DNA from: Breviolum minutum Mf 1.05b.01
Taxonomy: Eukaryota; Sar; Dinophyceae; Suessiales; Symbiodiniaceae
Direction of reading: 5' to 3'
Assembly: GCA_000507305.1 (NCBI GenBank)
Contig: DF240810.1
Coordinates: forward strand, 36,554-100,553
Length of the DNA stretch: 64,000 bases
The position numbers were made by a program, and so were the translations under genes. Shown piece after piece: positions 44,875 through 54,979 of this stretch (the first letter of the stretch is position 1; every line of letters begins with the position of its first letter). Under the pieces are notes generated by a model. It was not told where the DNA came from. It searched no databases and saw only the letters and a program-made list of their open reading frames with translations.

Positions 44875-47800
44875 GGGGTGCTTTTCCTGGCCATGCCGGG
44901 CCGGGAGCGTGTGAACGTGGTCTGGTTCAAATGTACTGATTTGCGATGTCATGACCATGCAGCCTTGAAAGCTGCACATCAAGGCGAACGCGGGATGCGT
45001 CATGTTGCGGTAGTAGCAGTCTTGTTTCGGAAAACATCCACCTTTGAAACAACTGGGTCAGAGAGAAAACCAGATTGGGCACTCCACAAATGCACCCTGA
45101 ACTATGCCACGAACTGCTTGATGGTTTTGGGATCCATCACGAAACTTTCTAAGGCTCGTTACCTGTGCTTCACCTCTATGTCTTTGATCCATTTTGGCAT
45201 GCTGGGCAAACTCGCTTGTGCGGCTTTCCAAAGACGGGCCCTATTCGCAATCGTTTTCAGCTCGAGGCCGTAGAGGACTTGGCCCAACGGCTTCTCGTAG
45301 CTTCAAAATCATGGATCCATTTTTTTTCCTGTGAAAGTCCTATTTTTCATTTCCTTGAAAAATATTCTGGTGATTTTTTCATATATATTCTATTTTTAAC
45401 CACTTCACAACTTTAAACAGTTTTTGTATCTTAAATGATATCCCTGTTTTTTTCTAGTTTTTCCACAAGGGGCTTTCACCATTTTTTTGTTAGCATCCTT
45501 TGATCAAAGGCTGGCATCCCAAGGGCAGGTGCTCAATATCCGCTCGCAAATCAGCACCAAGACTTGCTTCGAAGAGCTTTGCCAGGAGCTTTTGAAGAGC
45601 ACAAATCCTCCCCCAAAGGTGGGCCTGTTACAAGGCCCTTATAAATGGAGGGACATGGGGCCATTATAAATGGCCTTATAAATAAATGGGTAACTGGAGT
45701 TGTGATCCTACTTATAGGGATTATAACTCCGGTTATAACGATTGTAGGGGCCCACTTTGCCTGAAAACTTACCATTTCAAAAGGAAAGGAAAGTCTTCCA
45801 ACCATCTTGTTTTTTTCAGGGGCGAGCTGTTAGTTTTCGTGGGAGTATACATTTTTTGGTGACATGCCAAAAAATTCCCTGCCGAATCATGCTGTGGACT
45901 TTTTTGGAGGACAAGGTTTTTGTCTTTGTTTTTACGCTGGCCATTGTCCTTTGAAAAAATATGGGGGTTTCCTAAAATGGTGGTACCCCCAAAACACCCC
46001 AAAATGATCATTTTTAGTAGGAAAACCCATGGTTGATGGGTACCACCATTTTAGGAAACACCCATATGTTTCCTGGCTACGTTGTTTTGTTGATTTTGCC
46101 AGGACTTTGCCATCAATAGTGTCTTTGCCTTCCACGAAATCTGTAGCGAAGAGCTGCGAGTGGAACAAGAGGTTCGGGAGGTTCTCCGGAAGCATCAACA
46201 AGGCACAGCTGACTTGAGGATGGGGATGGAGCAAACGAACACTCATACTAAAGGTGAGGCAGTAATGAGGAACATCCCTCAGAAGATGACGACTCAAATC
46301 ATGGTTGGGAAAATTACTGTATGATTTTCTAGGGATGTTAGGGGAAAGCTGTTGTTGGCAGTGTGAGTTTCTGGATAGGGTGGGATAGTTGGACCGTGCG
46401 GATGGTGGCTCATATTAGTCAGAAACTTGTTCGCAAGTTACCCCGAAAACTAACATGGACCCTAAAAATGATGGGTTTCCAATAGGAATCTCCTTTTGCA
46501 GGGGTCCATGTTAGTTTCAGGGCTGTATTCATGCCGCAAATTCGGGAAGAAATATATCCAATTTCATGTTCTTTTGAAAACCAGGGTAATCTATATAACT
46601 AACTCACTAAGCCACGAAATGGAGAGTCGCCCTTGACCTTGGACACGTGTGACCCCCTGTGAAGAACATGGCTTTGAATTGGAGTTCTTTTTTTGTGTTG
46701 GGTGTTTGTGTCTTACAGTAATTGGCCCCTTACCTGCAGGAAAATTCCCTTCCAAAAATCACCTCCCAACTTTTGCGGAAACTTTTTGTTGAAACTTCAG
46801 ATTTTTCAGGCACCTTGAGTCTCTTCTGGGGTTTTGAGCTCTACCATTTCAACGATCTCACCTTTGATCCGAAGCGACCGAAGGGTGCGTTCAATTCCTA
46901 TACCGCCTTCCGCAAGCGTGTGGAGGAAGGAAGCCAGGTCCGAGCTAGTAATCTGGAGAAGCTCAGCTGAAGAATGAATGTTTTAATTTTTGGTGTGGAC
47001 TCCACTTTATTTGTATATTATATTATATATGCATATATACATTTTGTATATTATGTATATTGTATATGCACTGTGGTGTGTACATACCTCTACATTCAAA
47101 ACTTCAGAATCAAGTACTTTCAAATATACTGTAGATCAGATGGACTAGAAATGGTAGAACGTTGTTAGGTGGTGGTTTCAAATGTATTTTTTTTTATTTT
47201 CAGTAGCCTACTTGGGGAAGATTCCCAGTTTGACCATTTTTTTTTCAACGCTGAAATCCCACCATCGCAGGACTCCTAGCTTCCGTGCTCCATCCATGCC
47301 ATGGGCTCGAGCTGATCCAGAGGCCCAAGCCATTGGATGAAAGATGATGTCACACAATCTGGTGATTCGTCCCAAATAGTGAAACACACACTACAACCAG
47401 AAGACTTTCTGGTTGAATTATATAAGTGGAGGGTCACCAGAAAAGGTGATTTTTTTTTTTAAAGACAGGATTCTTTAAATGGTTTTTCTGGCTGTTGAAT
47501 TGAAGGCTTTGAATCTCGTACCCTACTTATTTCCGCACAACTTTTTCATTGAGACCGGAAATCGCCATAGTTTCAAGGGACATACTACTATAATATATAA
47601 ATCGTATTATATTGCTATTACAACCATATCTTATATTATTTCTACCTTGTTTTTTTTTCCCTTGTGCATTACTGTTTTTGTTGCATTCATTTTTGGGTGT
47701 CAAATTTCAAGTTCCACATTTGGATTCCTTGCAGGTGCCAAAGCTCAAAGTTCTGATGGGTTCCACTTATCGTGCTGATTTGGACCCAGGAGACGAGAAA

Positions 47801-50800
47801 GATCCCCGCGCGGAAGCTGGGCTTTTTTCTTAGAGGTTTCCAAAAGTTAGTGTAAATGAAAGTAGGACTTCTACAAAACTGTGTGTCTAAAGTGTGTCTA
47901 AAGTGTATTCGCTAGGACAAATAAATACACAAAAACTTGGGGCTTCGTTCTGTAGAGACCTCGTAATCTCATTTTGGGGATCTTTGAGAGGCAGTTACTC
48001 TCTTTACAAGAAGGGGCCCCCCTAGTTATAAGGTCGTTATAACCCCATCAAACCCGATTTAGCCATGGTTGTAAATGGGTATAACTAGGGATAAATCCAC
48101 TTATAGTAGTTAGGGGGCCCCTTCTTGTAACAGCGTGAATCTACCGTTTTTTTTTGTTCCCGCAAAAAAAATCCAAATTGGAATCCCTGGATTCCGGGTT
48201 GTTTCCAGCCGCAGCCTAGGAACTTCGATGGAGAGGTGGAGAGACAGCAGCATTGCAACGCGTGACGCGGCTTTTAGGGCTTGTAACGGAGGGTTTTCTT
48301 TCCGGGCAGGGCAATCAATGGAGAATGGGGGGGACATGTACCCAAAGCTGAAAATAGGCCGGGCCCCCAACAGGAAAGTAGTCGTTTTTTCCAAGCACCA
48401 TTTTCCAGGGGCGAAGATGTTAGTTTCAGGGAGTGTGTATTTCTCCATACCAACGGGTGCGAGATTGCTTTCCCGGTCAACACTTACTGTAATCTGTGTG
48501 TTCCAACCATATTTTGTGGTTGTTCGACTTCCAAATTTTTGAAGAAGTCAAGAAAGCTCACTTCTAAATCCTCTCCTGAAACTTCGCTATTGGAACTCCG
48601 GGCACAGGATGGGGCCGATGGGGGTTTCGGAACATGAGCAGATGCGTGGCAACGCCACAATGAGGCCACAACCATTTTGGGCAAGTTGGAATCCGCATTT
48701 TTCCGCCCATTTGTTCTGTTGCAGCCGCAACATCCCTTTCACGCACACAACATTGCAATCCCCCAGGTTGGTCATCCTCAGCTGAGGAACTTTCCGACTA
48801 TTTGCCCCCTTTAAAAGTTCTAGCAGCAGCACCCCAAAAATCTGTACGCATCCCGAAAATCGCTAGATGGCTGGCTCCCAAGCACTGGCCCGGTGTTTTA
48901 CCACACGCTCCAAGGTGCAAGACTATCTCTGGGATGAGGATTCCTTGGGCTTGGATTATGTTGGCGCTACAATGACCATGGATCCATCCAAGAGTTGCAT
49001 GAGGGATAAGGCCATGTCGAAGTTCTCCCCATGGTTAGCGCATGGTTGCCTATCTCCACGCAAGTTGTATGAGGATGGTTTGAGGGGGAAGGATTTTTGG
49101 AAGGGATGGCTGGATGGATGGTTTAGGAGCAAGTCACGGAGATGAAGAATGAGGATGTTATTATGGAAGTGGCTGTTGAGGGAGTGTTTGGTTGGGATGC
49201 ACCCTCTCAACTTATGCTCTGACTTTACTATTTGGGACGATGGAGTCTTGGAGAGGTAGTTTTGCCACTGACGAGGTTAAGTGATTTTGACTACGAACAG
49301 CAATAGAAAAACTGCCCACGGACCTACAGTAAGCATATTGCTGGCAGAACAGTCCGCAATCAATCTCAACACTTTTGGAACTTCTCTTGCAACCTTTGGC
49401 TGGCTTTTGCCAGCCTTGTGCACAAAAGGTGTGAAGTTAAGCCTTGCATAGCGAAACCACTACGACTTCAACCCTCCAACTTTCAAAAGTTTGCAGGTAG
49501 CATGCGATCCATCCTTTCGAGGATCCATTCTACCCCGGTTGTTCATTTTAGTTTCGAGGAACCATTTCAAGCTACCTCATGTTGATGAAAACCACAAGTT
49601 GGTCAACTTCAGCTACTTTTTCCATATAGCAACTCCTGTGTTTTTTTCCTTTTCAGGAGGTGAAACGCTATGAGCGCGAACGGCGGAAGAATAAATCGAC
49701 CTATTGGATCACCCACGAGTTGCTGTGGCGAGACTTTGTTCGATTTGGCAGCATCTATGCAGGACACCGGATAAATCCGAAAGTTTGAAAAAATCCAGTA
49801 ACTTGATCAACTGCCAATTAGGTGATTATATATCACCTACCACCACCTATTAAGGGAACCAGGAAAACAGCTAGTGCCTTGAGGTTGTTTTGTGTTGGGT
49901 TTTTTTCTGCTAAAATAATCAGCCCAACGCCTTGATGGGTTGAGAGTATGCTTCCATTGTCATCCCCCAGCTGCCTTCTGAGAGACTTCCCCCCCCTTGA
50001 GACAGCACATCTACACATCCTGAACCGAACCCAAGGGTTTGGGTCGAATCCATTTCCAACCAGTGGTACTTAGAAACACTTAGGGTCACTAGAGGTACCA
50101 TCCCTCCCCGGTGGTACATAGACCAATGACCAACCCCCAAGAGCTTCAAACGAACCCTAACTGTGGACAACCTTAACCAGCACCCACAGGAACATCCATT
50201 TTCCTTATTGGCGGCCCACAGAATGTCCGGCCACAGTGGTCTTGGTCCACAGATCGAGATCGACTGAATAAGCAGTTTGGCAGATCCGTGATTTATGTTG
50301 TTTGATGCTAGTCATCCAGTATATCCAGTGAATTGGATGGCGATCTTTGTGAGAAGTTACGAAATTATAATCACAAAAGATCGAATGAGCCATTGATGTT
50401 TGTTTGTGATTCCTGCCTTAGCTATCTTCAATCCCTCAGTGTATTTACCTTTCCTGTTATTTTTGAGGTGGATTGAGGGTGAGACTGGCTTTCCCTTCAT
50501 TGATTGCTTCATGCGTGAGCTGAAAGTCACGGGTTATTGTAACCACATGGGTCGAGAGACGGCTGGCTGGTTCCTCATCGCAGACCTTCAGCTCGACTGG
50601 CGCATGGCAGCCGAGTGGTTTGAGTCTGTCTTGCGCCTTGGTTGGACATGGGGACCCTATAAATGGCCCTTATAAATGGGGGAAACTGGGGGTTAATTAG
50701 CCCCATTTAGAAAACTGGTGGGGGCCCACCTTGTTGGGGAGATTTATTTTAAAAGGATAGCTGGGGAGTCAAGTGAAACAAGGGTTACAAGGTAGATTTT

Positions 50801-51970
50801 CATCACTTTCCTGTAGAAACAACTTGGAGGGTTGGATGATTGAGGGATGTTTTTGCACATCTGCTGAAGATACTGTTGATGGAAGAAATCCGGCCAACCA
50901 CCTGACATGTATAAAACCCTGTACATAATGGTGGATTCTCCATATCAACAGGTTAGCTGGATTTCTTAAATCATCTGTATTGTACAGTATACACATCATG
51001 ATGGACCAAAGATTCAAAAACCATAGGTCGCACAGATCAGATAAAGACAGGTTGTGTTGTATGCTGTATGTTGCAACAGCAGGCACGGTTCAGGAATCCC
51101 GAAAACAAAGCAACTGTGCAATATTTTTTATCACCCGCAGATTTTTGCACTTGAGTGGAGTTTTGGTCTTGGGACGGAAGGAGGATGAATGGGTGGAACG
51201 TTTTTTTTTTTTCCCAAATTCAAATAGGAGCATCAACGAAAGGGCTTAGAGTTGTTGCAGGAAATGATGAAACACCACGAAATCAAAATAGATTGTGGGA
51301 AGTTGAATGGAAACCATTCGGTTTTATCAATTGAACATCGTTCTTGATTTTTCTCTTCACGGTGTGATTCACCCCCCCATTTCAGGATTGACTACGAGCC
51401 CACTGCGAACTGGTACAACTGGACATATCGCTGTTTGCCTGCTGCTGCCAAAATGCCTGCAGATCGTTTAGGATCTTTGGAGATTCTGAAATGGGGCACG
51501 CAGCATGATCCTGATGCCACATACATCAAACGTTACCTGGCCATGTGACCTGAAACCGGTATGGTCATTGGGTGGTATGCCTGGAGTCTTGCTCAAGTTC
51601 TTTCAAACATTTGAACCGAATCTGCAAGATTGTCCCAAGCATCATTGGAAAAAAAACATCCAAAATGGCTTTAAAAAAAAACGGTGAACCTGAGATTGCC
51701 AAATATTTATTCAAAAGTCAAGGTTGGCCACCTGTTTGATTGGAATGGAAACATGGCCCTCGAAAATTTTCGGTTGGAAGTGCCTTTGGGCGACCACTTC
51801 AGGTTGGATCCCCGAGTTATCTTCCCTCCCTGGCACCGTGGCACGGGAACCCTGGCGTTTGGGCCTACATGGGAATGCTGGCGGTGGCGAGCTCCGTTCC
51901 CTGCCGAGTTCCGGGCAATTTAGTGTGTCACGCGGACCGTTGGAGGCGCAGCAAACACTCCGAAGAAGCG
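44875..51970 (+). CDS. Cryptochrome-DASH / photolyase family protein, at least 11 exons
   Basis: The exons read in order as a near-complete DASH-type cryptochrome. The proposed start is the ATG at 44893 ([18 protein letters not shown]). Exons: 44875-45009; 45154-45296 ([27 protein letters not shown]); 45494-45618; 46103-46202; 46810-46937 ([14 protein letters not shown]); 48867-49073 ([14 protein letters not shown]); 49657-49775 ([18 protein letters not shown]); 50190-50276; 50468-50632 ([30 protein letters not shown]); 51386-51531 (NWYNWTY); 51803-51970 (WIPELSSLP). The family binds FAD and a pterin antenna; DASH members repair cyclobutane dimers in single-stranded DNA and some act as blue-light receptors. 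The FAD-pocket stretches are preserved and no internal stop is needed. Between 46937 and 48867 one linker exon is probably missing. Some borders need GC or GA donors. Confidence 0.9.
45615..45758. mobile_element. Family J short TIR element in cryptochrome intron
   Basis: The ends AAAGGTGGGCC(T)GTTACAA and (reverse complement) AAAGTGGGCCCCTACAA are related; inside are several copies of CTTATAAATGG-like sequence. It starts exactly at the donor of the 45494-45618 exon, so the element border and the intron border nearly coincide. Confidence 0.65.
45776..45848. mobile_element. Family D fragment in cryptochrome intron
   Basis: Carries TCTTCCAACCATC, then TTTTCAGGGGCGAGCTGTTA and GGGAGTATA, the same order as in the complete copy at 54423 (read in inverse) and the fragments at 48357 and 59604. 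Confidence 0.6.
45959..46067. mobile_element. Family A short TIR element in cryptochrome intron
   Basis: A 109-bp element with ends ATATGGGGGTTTCC and GGAAACACCCATAT. A second inverted layer, AAAATGGTGGTACC against GGTACCACCATTTT, makes a long hairpin. It ends 35 bp before the acceptor of the 46103-46202 exon. Confidence 0.92.
46439..46527. mobile_element. Family C short TIR element in cryptochrome intron
   Basis: An 89-bp element: TACCCCGAAAACTAACATGG with GACCC at the left, and GGGTCCATGTTAGTTTC with AGGGCTGTA at the right. The conserved ACTAACAT/ATGTTAGT is shared with the 39462 copy. Confidence 0.85.
47168..47264. mobile_element. Family H short TIR element in cryptochrome intron
   Basis: GGTGGTGGTTTCAAATGTA at the left and CAACGCTGAAATCCCACC at the right. 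The internal CTTGGGGAAGATTCCCA is shared with the copy at 60286. Confidence 0.7.
48005..48129. mobile_element. Family J short TIR element in cryptochrome intron
   Basis: A 125-bp element: TACAAGAAGGGGCCCCCCTA at the left, and TAGGGGGCCCCTTCTTGTA at the right, an almost perfect inverted repeat. The interior is TATAAG/GTTATA-rich. Confidence 0.92.
48357..48439. mobile_element. Family D fragment in cryptochrome intron
   Basis: GGCCGGGCCCCCAACAGGAA, TTTTCCAGGGGCGAAGATGT and TAGTTTCAGGGAGTGTGTA follow the family D order. The left end is missing or rearranged. Confidence 0.5.
50646..50733. mobile_element. Family J short TIR element in cryptochrome intron
   Basis: ACATGGGGACCCTATAAATG at the left, CTGGTGGGGGCCCACCTT at the right, with CTTATAAATGGG inside. 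It starts 13 bp after the proposed donor of the 50468-50632 exon. Confidence 0.6.
50871..50979. mobile_element. Family B short TIR element in cryptochrome intron
   Basis: A 109-bp element: TACTGTTGATGGAAGAAATC with CGGCCAACC at the left, and GGTTAGCTGGATTTCTTAAA with TCATCTGTA at the right. Same family as 38931. Confidence 0.85.
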
Positions 51971-52079
51971 ATATGGGTGTTTCCAAAAATAGGGGTACCC
52001 CAAAACGGATGATGTATAATGGTAATCCCTATTAAATTGGATGGTTTGGGGGTACCACCATTTTCGGAAACACCCATAT
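51971..52079. mobile_element. Family A short TIR element abutting the last cryptochrome exon
   Basis: A 109-bp element: ATATGGGTGTTTCC at the left, GGAAACACCCATAT at the right, with GGGGTACC/GGTACC inside. It begins where the conserved cryptochrome C-terminal reading ends. Confidence 0.92.
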
Positions 52080-52202
52080 CTCGGGATAAAGAAGGATTAT
52101 ATCAGAAAATCACCTGGTACATCATCAATCTGTCATAATGATTATTGATATAAATTATGTGATGCTAAAATGATCGTTTAATGACGTACCTGCGTTTTGG
52201 AG

Positions 52203-52328
52203 GTCCGGAATTTTTTGGCACTCGGTGAATCGACGAGAAGTCCTGCAGGCACTCATCTCTATGGGCTTTGATCAGAAGGAAGCAGCCATGGCGTTATATC
52301 GCACTTGGGAGGACCATTTGTTGTGCTG
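52203..52328 (+). CDS. UBA-domain exon
   Basis: After TTTTGGAG the frame reads VNRREVLQALISMGFDQKEA and AMALYRT, which fits the UBA consensus (three short helices with an MGF loop and an AL...T close). UBA domains bind ubiquitin. The exon could end at CTGC|GTTTTT near 52328. It lies on the same strand about 230 bp after the last cryptochrome exon, separated by a family A element. It may therefore be the C-terminal extension of the cryptochrome or the first recognised exon of a separate gene; no start codon for a separate gene was identified. Confidence 0.75.
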
Positions 52329-52703
52329 CGTTTTTCTTGACAAAGTTTCTAAGGAAAGGTGGACATATAATGAATCATGAAATCTCTGGGTTTGGGCATG
52401 GATGGTTTATATATCATACATGTTGCAAGTCATTGGAATAGAGGTGAGGTCCACATCATCATGTAATTAAGTGGATGCAAAAGATAGAAGGGTACCTTGG
52501 TATCTTTCATCATCTTTCTGCATATCTGAAGGTGATCATGGTTTAGATTTAAAGTATCTTCCTTGGATTTGGTTAAGGGTGATTTTGTACTTTCTACCAT
52601 GGTAAATCACCATTAAACCACCATTTGGGAGAATATTCTGTTTGTTTCCAACCACCTTAAGCAAAGCTAAGCTTCCACTGACACCAGCTGCCTGGCCCCA
52701 TAG

Positions 52704-52782
52704 GATCCAGATGCTGCAGCTGCTTTGCTACTGTCAGGTGATGGATCCAAGGATAAGATGGATTCGGAGGCTTGGTGGCATT
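52704..52782 (+). CDS. Exon candidate between UBA and UIM
   Basis: After CCATAG the frame reads DPDAAAALLLSGDGSKDKMD and SEAWW. The acidic, Ala-rich composition suits a linker in a ubiquitin-receptor protein. Its 3' border is uncertain because a GTGATG also occurs at 52739. Confidence 0.4.
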
Positions 52783-53086
52783 TACAAGGGTTTTGTGTGG
52801 GGGAGCTTGAATCATCTATGATATACATGTACATGACTGTGTAATATGTAAAAGATACATATACATAATTGCATAATATGTTTATATTATGTGTAAATAA
52901 ATAAGTATATATATACATGTATATTGTATATATGTGATACATTGAAGAGACGTTCTACACACATTCACCACTCATAGATTTCTCTGAAACATCAAGAAGT
53001 GAAGCTAAATAAATCCCTCCAAAAAAAGTCAAAAAGGCATCACTAACGGCTGGGTCTTTTCCTACGAAGTGCCATGGGTTTTTAAG

Positions 53087-53221
53087 CCTGCAACGATAAG
53101 GAAGAGGAGGACTTGGCACGTGCGATGGCATTATCTCTGGGAGAGACGCCGAGCGAAAGCCGAACAGTTCCGGAAGAGTATCTCGACCACCGTAGTCGCC
53201 GAAGTCTGGAGGGGGCGGATA
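53087..53221 (+). CDS. Ubiquitin-interacting motif (UIM) exon
   Basis: The frame reads DKEEEDLARAMALSLGE, a clear match to the UIM consensus (acidic run, L..A..LSL.E) that binds ubiquitin as a single helix. It continues to GAD and a donor AG|GTACGA at 53221. Joined at the same phase to the acceptor GCAG at 53354, the next exon reads FCGVPGMPSCTPLCINDVPP, which keeps the frame open. With the UBA exon upstream it indicates a ubiquitin-receptor type protein. Confidence 0.75.
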
Positions 53222-53354
53222 GGTACGAAGTATTTGGAGAAAAAAAATAGCAATGAATGCAGTTGCAAGAATGGATTGGATACCCTTGGATTTGTGCACT
53301 CTGTATTACTTTATTTATATTTACCATTTATCTAATATATGATAGATTATGCAG

Positions 53355-53520
53355 GCGCTTTTGTGGTGTACCCGGAATGCCATCCTGCACACCTTTGTGC
53401 ATCAATGATGTCCCCCCAAAAGCAACCTCACCTTGGAGGCTATGCTGTAGAAATCCTGTAGGGGCATGTCCATGTCTGAAAAGAGAAGCTGCCCACAAGA
53501 TGGGCCCCTACTATTTATGA
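53355..53520 (+). CDS. Exon candidate following the UIM exon
   Basis: It is in phase with the preceding donor and reads FCGVPGMPSCTPLCINDVPP then a Cys-containing stretch, ending at a stop at 53518-53520 if not spliced. A GGGCCC/TATTTATGAATGG segment near 53500-53565 resembles family J, so the intron may start before it. Confidence 0.35.
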
Positions 53521-54020
53521 ATGGAATTTAAACCCCTACGAATTGCCTTATAAATGGGTAACATATTTTTTGGAACCTCCCGGAAACGAGCATCCAAGAC
53601 GCTTGGTTGGAAGATCGCTCAGGCCGAAGGAAGGATTCCGCTATGGTGTGGACTATCCTAAACCGATGATTCAACCGGTGCCTTGATGCTGATTGTACAA
53701 AGTCGTTGGGAATTTTGTTTTGACAAGTTGGAACCAAACGTGGCAAACACGACCGGATGTATCATTGGGTTCAAGAATTAGAAGGTATATACAGGTATTG
53801 TTATGAAAACATCCTCAGGATTTCTTAGATTCTTTGGAAAAAAAAACTGCTTGGTTCATCTTTCAGAACTGTGAATTGGTCCTGCGAGACTCCCAAGCAA
53901 AGATTTCAACTACCAATTTCAAGCCATGCAAATTTTCATAAATTTTCTCTACCCCCTCAGTACATCTAGAGCCCACAATGCCTTCCTAGCTTTTCAGATT
54001 CTACCACTAAGCAATATCAG

Positions 54021-54172
54021 GTGTCATTGATGAACACCGAGCAGGCAGAAGATGAGGCAAGGCAACAACAGAGTCGTCGAGATAGTCAGATTGCAGCCTC
54101 CAAACGACAGAAAGGAAGTGCCTTCGACGATGCATCGGCCCGTTCGATGACTCCGAGACCGGGGGCTGGGTG
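54021..54172 (+). CDS. Exon candidate, Gln/Arg/Ser-rich
   Basis: Clean borders: ATATCAG|GTGTCATT and GGGTG|GTAAGT. It reads MNTEQAEDEARQQQSRRDSQ followed by IAASKRQKGSAFDD and SMTPRPGAG. It is a highly charged, probably disordered or helical segment and may continue the UBA/UIM protein. Confidence 0.55.
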
Positions 54173-54422
54173 GTAAGTGCAACAGGATTTAGCTGGAAGA
54201 CTTGGAAACCCACGAAAGGGTAGGTTTCCTGATAAAAGGGCTTGAGACTGTAGGCAACGCTGGTCCATGCATGGCGGTTTCATAGATGTTGTGATATTTC
54301 TTTCCTATAAGAAAGTTTGATACCCGTAATTCCAGATCCCCGAATTGTCGTCAATTTGGTGCTTGAGTCTTGTGAGACTCACACTTCATAAACATGGGTG
54401 AGCAACAAACACCGGGAGCGGA

Positions 54423-54545
54423 TACACCCCAGAAGTTCAACAGCTCGCCCCTGAAAAAATGATGGTTGGAAGACTAGATCCGGCTTCCTTTTTGGGGCCC
54501 GGTATATTTTCAGGGGCTATTCCTGTTGAACGACTCCAGGGAGTA
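54423..54545. mobile_element. Family D short TIR element, complete
   Basis: A 123-bp element: TACACCCCAGAAGTTCAACA with GCTCGCCCCTGAAAA at the left; TTTTCAGGGGC ... GTTGAACGACTCCAGGGAGTA at the right. The interior carries GGAAGACTAGATCC and TTTTTGGGGCCCGG. Confidence 0.85.
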
Positions 54546-54785
54546 CATCCCTGAAACACCTGTCTTTTCTAAGGTGGTGGACAGAGTTTTCAGAAGCACA
54601 ACTGGGAGCAGGCGTATTGAAGTCAGCATAGGAAGAAAAAAAACACACCAACTTTCTGAGGTGGATGATCTGTAATAAAAGGTGGATGTAACAACTAATT
54701 TATCTAATTTCCCTTTTTTTTTGCTGGTCGTTTTTCTCATGTTTTTATTTCTTTAAAAGCATTTTTCACCATCAAAATTTTTAAG

Positions 54786-54979
54786 GACCTCCCGTTGTGT
54801 GGCAGGCTAGAAGAGAGTGGCCGGCAGAAACCCCTACGGCTGCCAGGGTTGACCGTGAGCATCGTGATGATGGTGGGAAAGGTAAAGGTAGCAAAGGAAA
54901 AGGTGGCAAAGCTTGGAATCGAAGAACCTCGGTGCCATACGACCTGTTTGTTGAGAAGTTGTATAAAATTTCCAGCTAA
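54786..54979 (+). CDS. Possible terminal exon, Lys/Gly-rich
   Basis: After TTTTTAAG the frame reads PPVVWQARREWPAETPTAAR, then a GKGKGSKGKGGKAW low-complexity stretch, and ends NRRTSVPYDLFVEKLYKISS with a stop at 54977-54979. It could be the last exon of the UBA/UIM gene. The phase from the 54172 donor does not fit directly, so an intermediate exon or different border is required. Confidence 0.4.

Noticed and set aside
53500-53565. Full family J element
   Set aside because: Only GGGCCCCTA and TATTTATGAATGG-like sequence is visible; the arms cannot be paired confidently, so it was left as a possible decayed copy.
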